Below, piece after piece: positions 52,700 to 61,111 of a stretch of DNA of 64,000 nt. Source of the DNA: Cloacibacterium caeni (GTDB lineage Bacteria > Bacteroidota > Bacteroidia > Flavobacteriales > Weeksellaceae); contig NZ_OU015321.1 of the NCBI RefSeq assembly GCF_907163105.1, forward strand, positions 1,426,001 to 1,490,000. Direction: 5' to 3'. The position numbers and the translations under genes were made by a program. Positions within the stretch are counted from its first letter, which is position 1; each line of letters starts with the position of its first letter. The notes beneath the pieces are model-generated. The model had not been told where the DNA came from and did no database searches. It worked only from the letters and a program-made list of their open reading frames with translations.

Positions 52700-53473
52700 T
52701 TATGCTTTTTGTAATTTTTCGTTTTTCAGAAGTACTTCTTCTGCCAATTGAATGTATTGAATTGCACCTTTGCTTTCGGCATCGTACATCAAGATACTTT
52801 CACCGAAACTTGGCGCTTCAGAAAGTCTTACATTTCTAGAAATTACTGTTTCGAAAACCATTTCTGGAAAATGCGTATTCACTTCTTCTACCACTTGGTT
52901 AGAAAGTCTTAATCTAGAATCGTACATCGTAAGTAATAAACCTTCGATGTCTAAATCATAATTGTGAATTTTCTGAACATTTTTCACGGTGTTCAATAAT
53001 TTGCCTAAACCTTCCAAGGCGAAATATTCGCACTGAATTGGGATGATTACAGAATCTGCAGCAGTAAGTGCATTTACCGTAATAAGACCTAAACTTGGTG
53101 CACAATCGATGATGATGTAGTCATACTCAGATTTCACCTCTTCTAATGCTTTTTTGAGCATATATTCTCTCTTGTCACGGTCTACTAACTCAATTTCCGC
53201 TGCTACCAAATCAATATGAGAAGGTACAAGGTCTAGATTTGGAGATGAAGTTTTCTGGATACAATCTTTCACATCTGCACTATGCTCCAATAAATTATAG
53301 GTAGAAAAATTTACTTCTTCTATTCCTAAACCAGAGGTAGCATTAGCCTGTGGATCTGCATCAATTAATAAAACTTTTTTCTCTAAAACGCCAAGCGCAG
53401 CTGCTAAATTCACTGCAGTAGTGGTTTTACCTACGCCTCCTTTCTGATTGGCAACTCCAATAATTTTTCCCAT
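52700..53473 (-). CDS. parA: ParA/Soj chromosome partition ATPase
   Basis: Deviant-Walker ATPase, 257 residues, that works with ParB in origin segregation. MGKIIGVANQKGGVGKTTTA holds the deviant P-loop with signature Lys. LLIDADPQANATSGLG, IIDCAPSLGLITVNALTAAD and IQCEYFALEGLGKLLNTVKN follow, with SEAPSFGESILMYDAESKGA at the end. It is the first gene of a seven-gene operon (parA, parB, DUF5683, dapB, lepB, wbqC-like, subtilase). The 191-bp upstream region contains paired DnaA boxes. Confidence 0.96.
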   Translation of the reverse strand: MGKIIGVANQKGGVGKTTTAVNLAAALGVLEKKVLLIDADPQANATSGLGIEEVNFSTYNLLEHSADVKDCIQKTSSPNLDLVPSHIDLVAAEIELVDRDKREYMLKKALEEVKSEYDYIIIDCAPSLGLITVNALTAADSVIIPIQCEYFALEGLGKLLNTVKNVQKIHNYDLDIEGLLLTMYDSRLRLSNQVVEEVNTHFPEMVFETVISRNVRLSEAPSFGESILMYDAESKGAIQYIQLAEEVLLKNEKLQKA

Positions 53474-53579
53474 AAAAATGAATTAGTTTCCAAAAATACA
53501 ATAAATAGTCATTCGGTTGAATGTTAATAACTGTCAAAAATATTAAACTATTGTGAATTAAAGGGTTAAAGCACAAAAA

Positions 53580-53613
53580 AATTATCCACAATTTTTAGAA
53601 AATGTGGATAATT
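53580..53613. promoter_or_regulatory. Inverted pair of consensus DnaA boxes upstream of parA
   Basis: TTATCCACA at 53582-53590 and TGTGGATAA at 53603-53611 are two perfect DnaA 9-mers in opposite orientation. They lie inside an 11-bp inverted repeat (AATTATCCACA, 12-nt spacer, TGTGGATAATT). A weaker TGTTAATAA lies at 53522-53530. Surrounding sequence (53474-53664) is very A/T-rich. It may be part of the replication origin or a DnaA-controlled element of the parA promoter. Confidence 0.7.
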
Positions 53614-53664
53614 AAATGAATTGCTATCGATTAAGACAATGTTGAAATTAAATATTCTAAATAA

Positions 53665-54489
53665 TTATTCGAACTGCATAGAAATAGGGAATCTAAAATA
53701 AGAACGAACGTTTTCGCCTTGAAATTTCGCAGGATTCCATTTTCCTTTAATTCCTTTTATTGTTTTTTCTGCTTCTTTATTAAAATCTGTATTCGCTCCA
53801 GAAACTTTAATATTAGAAATTGTTCCGTCTCTTTCTACCACGAAAGTTACGACTGCTTTTACCACCTCTCCTGTTTCATTTTCGATGACACTAGAATCAA
53901 AATTTTGTAAAACTTTTGTTCTAAAAGCATTAACTCCACCGATGAAATCTGCTTCTACATCTACATCTCTTATGATGTCATTTGGATTAGGTTTAGTAGT
54001 CTCTTTTACAATCTCTTTTCCGTTTTCTGTTCCAGTAGCTACATGTTGATTAGGATTGGTAACGGCAACTCCCGGAGTTGTAGTCGTAGAAATTACAGCA
54101 TCATCTACTTTTTGGTTAATAGTTTCCTCTTTTACAGCGTCTCTGGTTGGAGTAGGCGGAGTTAAACTCTGCGTTTTTACCTGAACAGGAGCTTTCGGAG
54201 GAATAACTCTAGGTATTGGTCTTTCTACTACATCTTCTGGTAAATTAAGATCTTTAATATTTATATCTACAAAAACTGGATTTTCAATTGCTTTTGGTTT
54301 TAAATTCGCAATAACTAAGGGCGTCATTGCTAAAAGACTAAATAATCCAACTCCTATAAATAAAGCCTTTTTTAGAACGACATTAGCTTCGTTTCGTAGA
54401 GCATATGCTCCATATTCTTTGTTTCTCTTCTCGAAAACAACTTCGTTCAGCGCTTGATGCGGGTCATAAGTAAAGAAATTTTTGCTCAT
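53665..54489 (-). CDS. TonB family energy transducer
   Basis: TonB-like protein, 274 residues. The cytoplasmic start is MSKNFFTYDPHQALNEVVFE, then KRNKEYGAYALRNEANVVLK, a pattern frequent in Bacteroidota TonB proteins. A membrane anchor follows at about residues 42-62 (ALFIGVGLFSLLAMTPLVIA). A Pro/Thr-rich periplasmic linker (VIPPKAPVQVKTQSLTPPTP) leads to the C-terminal TonB domain at about residues 180-274 (VEADFIGGVNAFRTKVLQNF, AVVTFVVERDGTISNIKVSG, NPAKFQGENVRSYFRFPISM). Energises outer membrane receptors using ExbBD, not encoded here. The ATG at 54487-54489 is used. Confidence 0.9.
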   Translation of the reverse strand: MSKNFFTYDPHQALNEVVFEKRNKEYGAYALRNEANVVLKKALFIGVGLFSLLAMTPLVIANLKPKAIENPVFVDINIKDLNLPEDVVERPIPRVIPPKAPVQVKTQSLTPPTPTRDAVKEETINQKVDDAVISTTTTPGVAVTNPNQHVATGTENGKEIVKETTKPNPNDIIRDVDVEADFIGGVNAFRTKVLQNFDSSVIENETGEVVKAVVTFVVERDGTISNIKVSGANTDFNKEAEKTIKGIKGKWNPAKFQGENVRSYFRFPISMQFE

Positions 54490-54646
54490 TGCGTGATTTT
54501 TTAGATTAAACAAATTTCAAACACGATTATTAATTTTTTATCTTTTTGCAAAAAGTAATTAGAGTAATTCAATTACCTTGCCAAAAAATTATTTAAAATT
54601 CAATGTTTTATTTGTTTTCAATGAAAATAACACAATTTAAAAGTAA

Positions 54647-54671
54647 AAAATCACGCCAAAAGCGTGATTTT
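54647..54671 (-). terminator. Intrinsic terminator of purA
   Basis: AAAATCACGC at 54647-54656 pairs with GCGTGATTTT at 54662-54671; a T-run follows in the minus direction, 23 bp past the purA stop. Confidence 0.9.
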
Positions 54672-54693
54672 CAATATTTTATATAAATTATGA

Positions 54694-55980
54694 TTAGAAT
54701 AATTCTTTTCTAATAATGTTTTGACTTCTTTCTGGACCTACAGAAACCAAGTATACATTAATTCCTAGATATTCCTCGATAAAACCAATGTATTTCTTAG
54801 CATTTTCTGGCAATTCATCAAAAGTTCTAGCCGTGGTAATATCTTCTGTCCAACCTGGTAAATCGGTATAAATAGCTTCGTAATCGTATAATTTCGTAGT
54901 AGAAGAAGTGAAATAATCAATAATTTTTCCGTCTTCTGTTTTATAATGCGTAGCGATTTTTAACGTATCAATTCCTGTAAGAACATCTAATTTAGTAATC
55001 ACCAAATTATTGATACCATTAATCATACAAGCGTGTTTAAGCGCTACTAAGTCTAACCAACCTGTTCTTCTTGGTCTACCTGTAGTCGCACCATATTCAT
55101 GACCTACTTTTCTGATATGTTCTCCTAATTCATTGTCTAATTCCGTAGGAAAAGGACCGTGACCAACTCTGGTAGTATACGCTTTGGAAACCCCAATTAA
55201 ATTCTGCAAAGAAGTTGGCGGAACTCCTGCTCCTGTACAAACTCCACCTGTAGAAGGCGATGAAGAAGTTACGTAAGGATATGTACCGAAATCTATATCA
55301 AGCATTAATGCTTGTGCTCCTTCGAAAAGGATATTTTTATTATCACGAATCGCTTCGTTCAATTCTAATTCTGTATCTACAATTCTATCTTGAAGTTGTT
55401 TTCCAATTTCTAAAAATTCATTGTAAATTTCGTCAAAACTCATGGCTGGTTTTCCAAAATATTTCTCGAAAAGATTGTTTTTAATTTTAAGATTCTTTTC
55501 AATTTTTTCTTTTAGAACTTCTGGATTCAAGAGGTCAATCATTCTGATTCCCACTCTTGCAATTTTGTCTTCATAACAAGGTCCGATTCCTTTCTTGGTA
55601 GTTCCAATTTGCGTACCGCCTAATTCCTCTTCTCTGTAAGTATCGAGCATGATGTGATAAGGCATAATTACATGCGCTCTTCTGCTGATAAAAACGTGGT
55701 CAGTTTTATAACCTTTAGCTTCTAACTGTCCTATTTCTCGTAAAAAAGCTTTAGGGTTTACCACTACTCCATTCGCAATAATACATTTCCCCTTGCACTG
55801 TAAAACTCCAGAAGGAAGTAAATGCAGTACAAACTTATCTTCGCCTACATAAACAGTGTGACCAGCATTGTCACCGCCTTGAAAACGAACTACATAATCT
55901 GATTTAGCTGAAAGAACATCGGTAATTTTTCCTTTACCTTCATCTCCAAATTGAAGACCAACAACAACGTAAGTTGACAT
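54694..55980 (-). CDS. purA: Adenylosuccinate synthetase
   Basis: Purine synthesis enzyme, 428 residues, joining IMP and aspartate using GTP. Motifs: VVVGLQFGDEGKGKITDVLS (P-loop), VRFQGGDNAGHTVYVGEDKF (catalytic His), IGTTKKGIGPCYEDKIARVG, LFEGAQALMLDIDFGTYPYV, VGHGPFPTELDNELGEHIRK, GATTGRPRRTGWLDLVALKH, ending VSVGPERSQNIIRKELF. Complete and of normal length. It is the rightmost gene of the long minus-strand block; transcription switches to plus after it. Confidence 0.97.
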   Translation of the reverse strand: MSTYVVVGLQFGDEGKGKITDVLSAKSDYVVRFQGGDNAGHTVYVGEDKFVLHLLPSGVLQCKGKCIIANGVVVNPKAFLREIGQLEAKGYKTDHVFISRRAHVIMPYHIMLDTYREEELGGTQIGTTKKGIGPCYEDKIARVGIRMIDLLNPEVLKEKIEKNLKIKNNLFEKYFGKPAMSFDEIYNEFLEIGKQLQDRIVDTELELNEAIRDNKNILFEGAQALMLDIDFGTYPYVTSSSPSTGGVCTGAGVPPTSLQNLIGVSKAYTTRVGHGPFPTELDNELGEHIRKVGHEYGATTGRPRRTGWLDLVALKHACMINGINNLVITKLDVLTGIDTLKIATHYKTEDGKIIDYFTSSTTKLYDYEAIYTDLPGWTEDITTARTFDELPENAKKYIGFIEEYLGINVYLVSVGPERSQNIIRKELF

Positions 55981-56190
55981 AAATTTTTAGAATTTTTTAT
56001 TAGATTTTTACAAAGGTAATTGTAAAAAACCGTATCGCCAAATTAAGTTTTCACGAATTTACAACCTGAAAAATATCACTCCTTTTATTGACCGCTTTCC
56101 GTAAATATTCCTTAAATTTATGCCGCCATTTTTTTGAGTTAAAGAAATTTAGCCTTAAAATTGCTTTCATTTCAAATAATAAGATTCTTT

Positions 56191-57816
56191 ATGAAAAAAA
56201 TAGTTTTAGCTTCCGCGTTAGCTTTTTTAGCAAGTTGCGCATCACAAAATACCACAACTCCATCATCATTTGATTGGAAAGGAGCCAATGTATATTTCGC
56301 AGTGACCGATAGATTCAACAATGGAAATCCTGACAATGACGTCAATTTCAATAGAACCGAAAAAGCAGCTTTTTTAAGAGGTTTCGAAGGTGGCGATATA
56401 AGAGGTGTTATTCAAAAAATAGACGAAGGTTATTTCAATAAATTAGGAATTAACGCAATTTGGCTTACTCCAATTGTAGAACAAATTCACGGCGCTACAG
56501 ACGAAGGAACAGGTCTTACTTATGCTTTTCATGGATATTGGACAAAAGATTGGACCGCTCTTGACCCAAACTTTGGAACTGAAGAAGATTTAAAAGAATT
56601 GGTAGAAAAAGCGCACCAAAACGGAATAAGAATCGTATTAGATGCGGTGATTAATCACACTGGTCCCGTTACTTATGCAGACCCAGAATATCCTAACAAA
56701 TGGGTAAGAACAGAACCACAATGTACTTACAATTCTTTTGAAATGACCACTGCTTGTACTTTGGTTAAAAATTTACCAGATGTAATTACAGAAAGTGATG
56801 AAAATGTAGGACTTCCGCCAATGTTAGAACAAAAATGGAGAAAAGAAGGCCGTTACGAAAAAGAAATGTCTGAACTGAATGTATTTTTCGTGAAAACTGG
56901 ATTTCCGAGAGCGCCAAAATATTACATTATGAAATGGCTTGCTGATTATATCGTAAAATATGGAATTGATGGTTACAGAATGGACACCCTGAAACACACT
57001 AATGAAGACGTTTGGAAAGATTTCAAAAAAGTTTGCGACCTTGCTTTTGCTGAATATAAATTAAACAATCCTAAAAAAATTCTAGACAACTCACCATTCT
57101 TCACCATTGGAGAACTTTATGGTTACGGAATTTCTCAGAAAAAATTGTATGATTTTGGGGACAAAAAAGTTAATTATTACCAAAACGGATTGAATTCTTT
57201 AATTAATTTCGATTTCAAAGGAGATGCCAATAAATCTTATGAAGAAATCTTCAGCAATTATGATCAAATTTTGCACGCAGACCTTTCTGAAAATACTGTA
57301 ATGAACTATATTTCTTCTCACGATGACGGTGATCCTTTTGACAAAGAAAGAAAAAGAAATTACGAAGCGGGAACCAAACTTCTACTCACTCCGGGAATTT
57401 CGCAAGTTTATTACGGCGACGAAACCGCTAGAAAATTAATCGTGGAAGGTGCAATTGGCGATGCCAACCTAAGAAGCAATATGAATTGGGACGAGGTGAA
57501 AAACAATCCTGAAACCCAAAAAGCATTAACACACTGGCAAAAACTAGGTCAGTTCCGTAGAAATCACGCAGCAATAGGCGCTGGAAAACATCAGATGGTT
57601 TCTAATTCACCGTATTGGTTTACCAGAACTTATAAAGACGACAAAGTTTTAGTAGGTTTGGACTTAAATCCTGGCGTAAAGGAAGTTTCTGTAACAGGAA
57701 TTTTCGAGAACGGAACAAGATTAAGAGACGCTTATAGTGGAAAAACTGCAAAAGTTACCAACGGAAAAGTTTCCATAGATTCAGAATTTGGCATAGTTTT
57801 GTATGAAAAATTATAA
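56191..57816 (+). CDS. GH13 alpha-amylase family lipoprotein
   Basis: Exported glycoside hydrolase, 541 residues, with lipoprotein signal MKKIVLASALAFLASCASQN (Cys at residue 16). It starts VYFAVTDRFNNGNPDNDVNF, typical of secreted GH13 amylases, followed by GINAIWLTPIVEQIHGATDE. The four conserved regions are RIVLDAVINHTGPV, GIDGYRMDTLKHTNEDVW (nucleophile Asp), FFTIGELYGYG (acid/base Glu) and NYISSHDDGDPFD. A C-terminal beta domain follows. It probably degrades starch or other alpha-glucans at the cell envelope. ATG 56191 is used over 56161 to fit the lipoprotein signal. A tlpA-like gene follows 23 bp later. Confidence 0.9.
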   Translation: MKKIVLASALAFLASCASQNTTTPSSFDWKGANVYFAVTDRFNNGNPDNDVNFNRTEKAAFLRGFEGGDIRGVIQKIDEGYFNKLGINAIWLTPIVEQIHGATDEGTGLTYAFHGYWTKDWTALDPNFGTEEDLKELVEKAHQNGIRIVLDAVINHTGPVTYADPEYPNKWVRTEPQCTYNSFEMTTACTLVKNLPDVITESDENVGLPPMLEQKWRKEGRYEKEMSELNVFFVKTGFPRAPKYYIMKWLADYIVKYGIDGYRMDTLKHTNEDVWKDFKKVCDLAFAEYKLNNPKKILDNSPFFTIGELYGYGISQKKLYDFGDKKVNYYQNGLNSLINFDFKGDANKSYEEIFSNYDQILHADLSENTVMNYISSHDDGDPFDKERKRNYEAGTKLLLTPGISQVYYGDETARKLIVEGAIGDANLRSNMNWDEVKNNPETQKALTHWQKLGQFRRNHAAIGAGKHQMVSNSPYWFTRTYKDDKVLVGLDLNPGVKEVSVTGIFENGTRLRDAYSGKTAKVTNGKVSIDSEFGIVLYEKL

Positions 57817-57839
57817 TTAAAATTCTGTTTTTAAAAAAT

Positions 57840-58355
57840 ATGAAAAAGTTCATCCTATTGTTTGCGCTTCTCATCTTTGGATGGGGAGTCTCGCAACAAG
57901 TTCCAAAAGTTTTGAAAACCAAATTTTCTAAAGAAGCTTTAGCTCAAAAAGTAACCGACATCAATGGTAAAACCATCAGTATTTCTAAAATTTTAGAGCA
58001 AAATAAAGGAAAAATTGTGGTGTTTGATTTATGGGCAAGTTGGTGTAGAGACTGTCTAAAAGCAATGCCAAAAGCTAAGGAATTAGAAGATAAAAACCCG
58101 AATGTGAAGTTTATTTTCCTTTCTCTAGACCGAAACGAAGAAGCTTGGAAGAAAGGATTAGAAAAACATGAAATGACTCAAAAAGAAAATTATTGGTTTC
58201 ATGTAGGTTGGAAAAATGATTTTAATAACTATATAGACCTCAACTGGATTCCGAGATACTTAATTGTGAATCAAAAATCTGGAATTGCTAAATATTACGC
58301 GATTTCTCCAGATGATCCAGAGATTCAGAAAACGATAGACGATTTATCTGACTAA
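57840..58355 (+). CDS. Exported TlpA-like thioredoxin-fold protein
   Basis: A 171-residue periplasmic thiol-disulfide protein. Signal peptide MKKFILLFALLIFGWGVSQQ. The thioredoxin domain has IVVFDLWASWCRDCLKAMPK, with the CxxC motif Cys-Arg-Asp-Cys at about residues 68-71, and the cis-Pro in DLNWIPRYLIVNQKSGIAKY. It is closest to the TlpA/ResA group of periplasmic reductases. It ends EIQKTIDDLSD, immediately followed by the left end of the IS element; the natural C-terminus could have been cut, but the fold appears complete. It may be cotranscribed with the amylase. Confidence 0.88.
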   Translation: MKKFILLFALLIFGWGVSQQVPKVLKTKFSKEALAQKVTDINGKTISISKILEQNKGKIVVFDLWASWCRDCLKAMPKAKELEDKNPNVKFIFLSLDRNEEAWKKGLEKHEMTQKENYWFHVGWKNDFNNYIDLNWIPRYLIVNQKSGIAKYYAISPDDPEIQKTIDDLSD

Positions 58356-58382
58356 TCCTAAAATAGGTTTACAAGTTTTACA

Positions 58383-59228
58383 TTAAAATACCAATCCGGA
58401 AGATATTGATTTTCCGGATTTTTTGTGGATTGTTTCCGGGGTTTTCATCTTCAGACTAAGATGTGGTCTTTTGTTGTTGTAAATATAAATACTTTCTTTA
58501 ACCATTTGTTTTAAATCCTGAATGTTTTTGCATTTATAAATTAAAAATTCCTGCTTCAATATTCCGTTTATTCTTTCTGCCAAAGCATTTTGATAACAAT
58601 CATAGCCATCTGTCATTGAGGGTTTTATTTTGTTTTCAACAAGTACTTTCTGATACACTTCTGAGCAATATTGCAATCCCCTGTCTGAGTGATGAATAAG
58701 CGGAAGATGTGTTGTTCTGTTTTTAACGGCCATTTTCAGAGCTTTGACTACATTTTCAGCATTCATATTTTCACTTAATTCGTAACCCATTATTTTTCTG
58801 CTGTAAGCATCCGTAACCAAAGATAAATAACAGACATTCGTTTTGGTTTTTATATAAGTGATATCGCTTACAAATACCTGTTCTTTTCTTTTTAGGCAAG
58901 TCGTTTTCAAAAGGTTGGGGTGTTTTCTGAGCCAGTGTTTGGAGAAAGTTGTTCTTGTATATCTTTTCTTAGGATAAATAAGCAGGTTTTCTCTTCGTAA
59001 ATAATTGAACAGCGCATCTCTGCCTATTTTTATCTTTTCAAGCTTGAACTTATTTTTAAGCAAATAATAAAGTTTTCTTGTTCCTATTCTGGGCTGTTCT
59101 AAACGAATCTCCTCAACGAATTGTTTAACTTTCTCCAATTCTTTTTCCCGAACACATAATCTTTGGCGCTGCTGGTAAATGGCTTGTCTGCTTATCCCAA
59201 ACAATCTGCAGATTTTGGATAAACTCAA
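58383..59228 (-). CDS. IS3-family transposase OrfB (DDE catalytic subunit)
   Basis: Catalytic part of the transposase, 281 residues from a TTG start at 59226-59228. The N-terminal LSKICRLFGISRQAIYQQRQ is the usual IS3 helix-turn-helix-like region; HTH_21-type RLEQPRIGTRKLYYLLKNKF follows. The integrase core has the DDE residues in VFVSDITYIKTK, LIHHSDRGLQYCSEVY and NALAERINGILKQEF (Asp about residue 121, Asp about residue 181, Glu about residue 217). It is probably made mainly as an OrfAB fusion by -1 frameshifting at the AAGAAAAAGG stretch that ends orfA, since reading continues GLSLSKICRLF. Confidence 0.93.
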   Translation of the reverse strand: MSLSKICRLFGISRQAIYQQRQRLCVREKELEKVKQFVEEIRLEQPRIGTRKLYYLLKNKFKLEKIKIGRDALFNYLRRENLLIYPKKRYTRTTFSKHWLRKHPNLLKTTCLKRKEQVFVSDITYIKTKTNVCYLSLVTDAYSRKIMGYELSENMNAENVVKALKMAVKNRTTHLPLIHHSDRGLQYCSEVYQKVLVENKIKPSMTDGYDCYQNALAERINGILKQEFLIYKCKNIQDLKQMVKESIYIYNNKRPHLSLKMKTPETIHKKSGKSISSGLVF

Positions 59229-59614
59229 TCCTTTTTCTTGGAGTTGTCTGACTGTTTGGGCGTAAACTTTTTTCGGATCTGTGTGCCGTATTGCTTGTCG
59301 GAGATATCAATCATCATATTGAGAACTTTGGTTTTCAGTTTCTCATCAGCTAATTCTTTCTCTAATCTTTTAATCTTTTCGGCGGGTGTTTCTTTGGATT
59401 GTAACATGGTATGAATGGTGGGTTTGCTCCAATCTAAATTACCATATTTTCTGAGCCAAACCAAAACGGTGCTTCTACCTTGGATACCGTAATGTTGTTG
59501 TGCCTGTTTGTAAGTGAATTCGCCCTTTTCTACACGGCTTACAATACCTAATTTAAAAGCCATTGTGTAATCTTGTTGTGTACGCTTTTCTACTGTCTTC
59601 TCTCGATTTTCCAT
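59225..59614 (-). CDS. IS3-family transposase OrfA
   Basis: DNA-binding part, 129 residues: MENREKTVEKRTQQDYTMAF, then KLGIVSRVEKGEFTYKQAQQ and HYGIQGRSTVLVWLRKYGNL (helix-turn-helix), followed by a leucine-zipper-like helix KIKRLEKELADEKLKTKVLN. It ends in a Lys-rich tail (SDNSKKKD) encoded by the A-rich slippery site for -1 frameshifting into orfB, which overlaps by 4 bp. Confidence 0.93.
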   Translation of the reverse strand: MENREKTVEKRTQQDYTMAFKLGIVSRVEKGEFTYKQAQQHYGIQGRSTVLVWLRKYGNLDWSKPTIHTMLQSKETPAEKIKRLEKELADEKLKTKVLNMMIDISDKQYGTQIRKKFTPKQSDNSKKKD

Positions 59615-59663
59615 AATAAGTCTATTGGGTGTAAACTTATTTTAGGACGGGTCAATCAAAATA

Positions 59664-59695
59664 AAAAAGTCAGAGTAATTACACTCTGACTTTTT
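59664..59695. terminator. Intrinsic terminator of the DUF2461 gene
   Basis: AAAAAGTCAGAGT at 59664-59676 pairs with ACTCTGACTTTTT at 59683-59695. T-runs lie on both sides, so it can act in either direction. It sits between the IS right end and the DUF2461 stop (59697). Confidence 0.88.
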
Positions 59696-59696
59696 C

Positions 59697-60350
59697 TTAT
59701 ATAAAAGGCGTTTGTAAAAAATCATTGAGCGGCTTCATGGCTTTGAAAATTTCGGTAAATTCTTTAACCGCATTTTCACTGAGCAATTGCTCATCAGAGA
59801 CGGGATGTGTTACGATAAAATGCTTGAGTTTTAAATATTCAGCCATTTTATCATCTTTTTCAAAACCTTGAGGCACTTTTTTGAGTTTATCTTCTACACT
59901 TAATCCACGAAAATAATTTCTAAACTCATCTTGTTCTAAAATCGCTTTGAACTCGTCACCAAAAGCAGAAATTTCTTGTCTTATCGTTTTTAAAACTGAT
60001 GGTTCTGGCTTATAAACGCCACCTGCCAAAAAAGATTTTCCGGGTTCTATATGCAAATAATATCCTGAAATTTTATTGCCTTTACCCATTCCTAAACCAG
60101 CTCCGAAGTTGGTTTTATAAGGTGTTTTATCTTTAGAAAACCTTGTATCTCTATAAATCCTAAAAACAGATTTTTTAGCCTCTAATTTTCCCATTTCTTC
60201 ATCAAAATCCGCCATTTCTTCAATTAATTTTTCCACAAAAGAAATCACATCTTGTTGCGCTTCTTGATAAAGCGTTTTATTTTCATTAAACCAATCTCTG
60301 TTGTTATTCTTTTCTAAATTTCTAAGAAATTGAAGGGTGGATGATTGCAT
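59697..60350 (-). CDS. DUF2461 (TIGR02453) family protein
   Basis: A 217-residue cytoplasmic protein. Family hallmarks: LQFLRNLEKNNNRDWFNENK at the N-terminus, AKKSVFRIYRDTRFSKDKTP, YKTNFGAGLGMGKGNKISGY, YYLHIEPGKSFLAGGVYKPE, and the terminal region FIVTHPVSDEQL. No enzymatic function is established. The longest frame starts ten codons earlier; MQSSTLQFLRNLEKNNNRDW at 60348-60350 is the usual start. It diverges from the frameshifted gene at 60379 with only 28 bp between starts. Confidence 0.88.
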   Translation of the reverse strand: MQSSTLQFLRNLEKNNNRDWFNENKTLYQEAQQDVISFVEKLIEEMADFDEEMGKLEAKKSVFRIYRDTRFSKDKTPYKTNFGAGLGMGKGNKISGYYLHIEPGKSFLAGGVYKPEPSVLKTIRQEISAFGDEFKAILEQDEFRNYFRGLSVEDKLKKVPQGFEKDDKMAEYLKLKHFIVTHPVSDEQLLSENAVKEFTEIFKAMKPLNDFLQTPFI

Positions 60351-60378
60351 AATTATATGTATTTTTGAATAAAAACTC

Positions 60379-60928
60379 ATGAAAACTATTATTAAAACTT
60401 CTTTTTTGACATTATCAGTACTATTAATTTCATTTTTGGATTTTAAAGATAGATATTTTTTTGATTCTAAAATATTCGATAGAGAAATTCAAAACACTTT
60501 TTTCAATTTTGAATCAGAAGAAGATGTTCAAAAAATGATAGAAAAAAGTTTTAACAATCCTAAATATAAATTTCCAAGAAAAGAAGTTTCATACTGTAAA
60601 ATTTATAAAAACCAATTTTTAATTAGTAGAATTACATCAAAAACATTAAACCAAAAAGATACAAAAAAATTAGTCAACTTACTTAATAGTAGTGAAAATT
60701 TCGATTATTATGAAACAACATGGGATGTTAATGAATCAGAATATTTATTTAGATTTTTTGATAAAAAAAAATAATGAAATAGGCGTTTTATGGCTTTGTT
60801 GGAAAGACTGTGGAATGACATCTTCAAAACCATTTTCTCCAAATATGAAGTATGGTGGCTTGAGTCAAAAAGGAAAAATAAATTTTGCTGATATTTTAAA
60901 AAATTACATTGAGATTCATTCTGAATGA
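60379..60928 (+). pseudogene. Exported hypothetical protein gene interrupted in an A9 tract
   Basis: The first frame (60379-60774, 131 residues) starts MKTIIKTSFLTLSVLLISFL, a signal-anchor-like segment, and stops directly after the A9 run at 60763-60771 with FRFFDKKK. Removing one A joins it to a second open frame that continues DKKNNEIGVLWLCWKDCGMT, SSKPFSPNMKYGGLSQKGKI and NFADILKNYIEIHSE to the stop at 60926-60928, giving 182 residues. The continuation looks like real protein (Trp, Cys, Pro, Gly-rich) rather than a shadow frame. Family not recognised. Whether the gene is broken, phase-variable or a base-calling error cannot be decided here. Confidence 0.65.
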
Positions 60929-61075
60929 CAAACAATATGTTTTATTTATCTTGTTCATTCGCTTTGCTCCTTTCTCGCAATGACAAAAAAACTTCCATCA
61001 TCCATCACCCAACATTCAAAGCACATTAAAAAATCCCCAATAAAACCCTATTTTTTTTATTAAAAATAAAATCAC

Positions 61076-61083
61076 TATCTTTG
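61076..61083 (+). promoter_or_regulatory. Candidate -7 promoter box of the DEAD-box helicase gene
   Basis: TATCTTTG matches TAnnTTTG and lies 28 bp before the ATG at 61112. The 183-bp gap 60929-61111 also contains a CATTCGCTTTGCTCC/TCGCAATGAC stretch of the type often dispersed in flavobacterial genomes; nothing else is seen in it. Confidence 0.5.
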
Positions 61084-61111
61084 CCACTTAATTATTATAG
61101 ACGATCTTTAA

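Larger units (their letters stand above)
58356..59647 (-). mobile_element. IS3-family insertion sequence
   Basis: Element of about 1292 bp with two overlapping reading frames on the minus strand and imperfect terminal inverted repeats. The left end TCCTAAAATAGGTTTACA (58356-58373) and the complement of the right end, TCCTAAAATAAGTTTACA (59630-59647), match at 16-17 of 18 positions. The next bases differ (TAA outside the left end, CGG outside the right), so no target-site duplication is visible. The left end touches the tlpA stop codon. Both frames look intact, so the element may be active. Confidence 0.88.
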
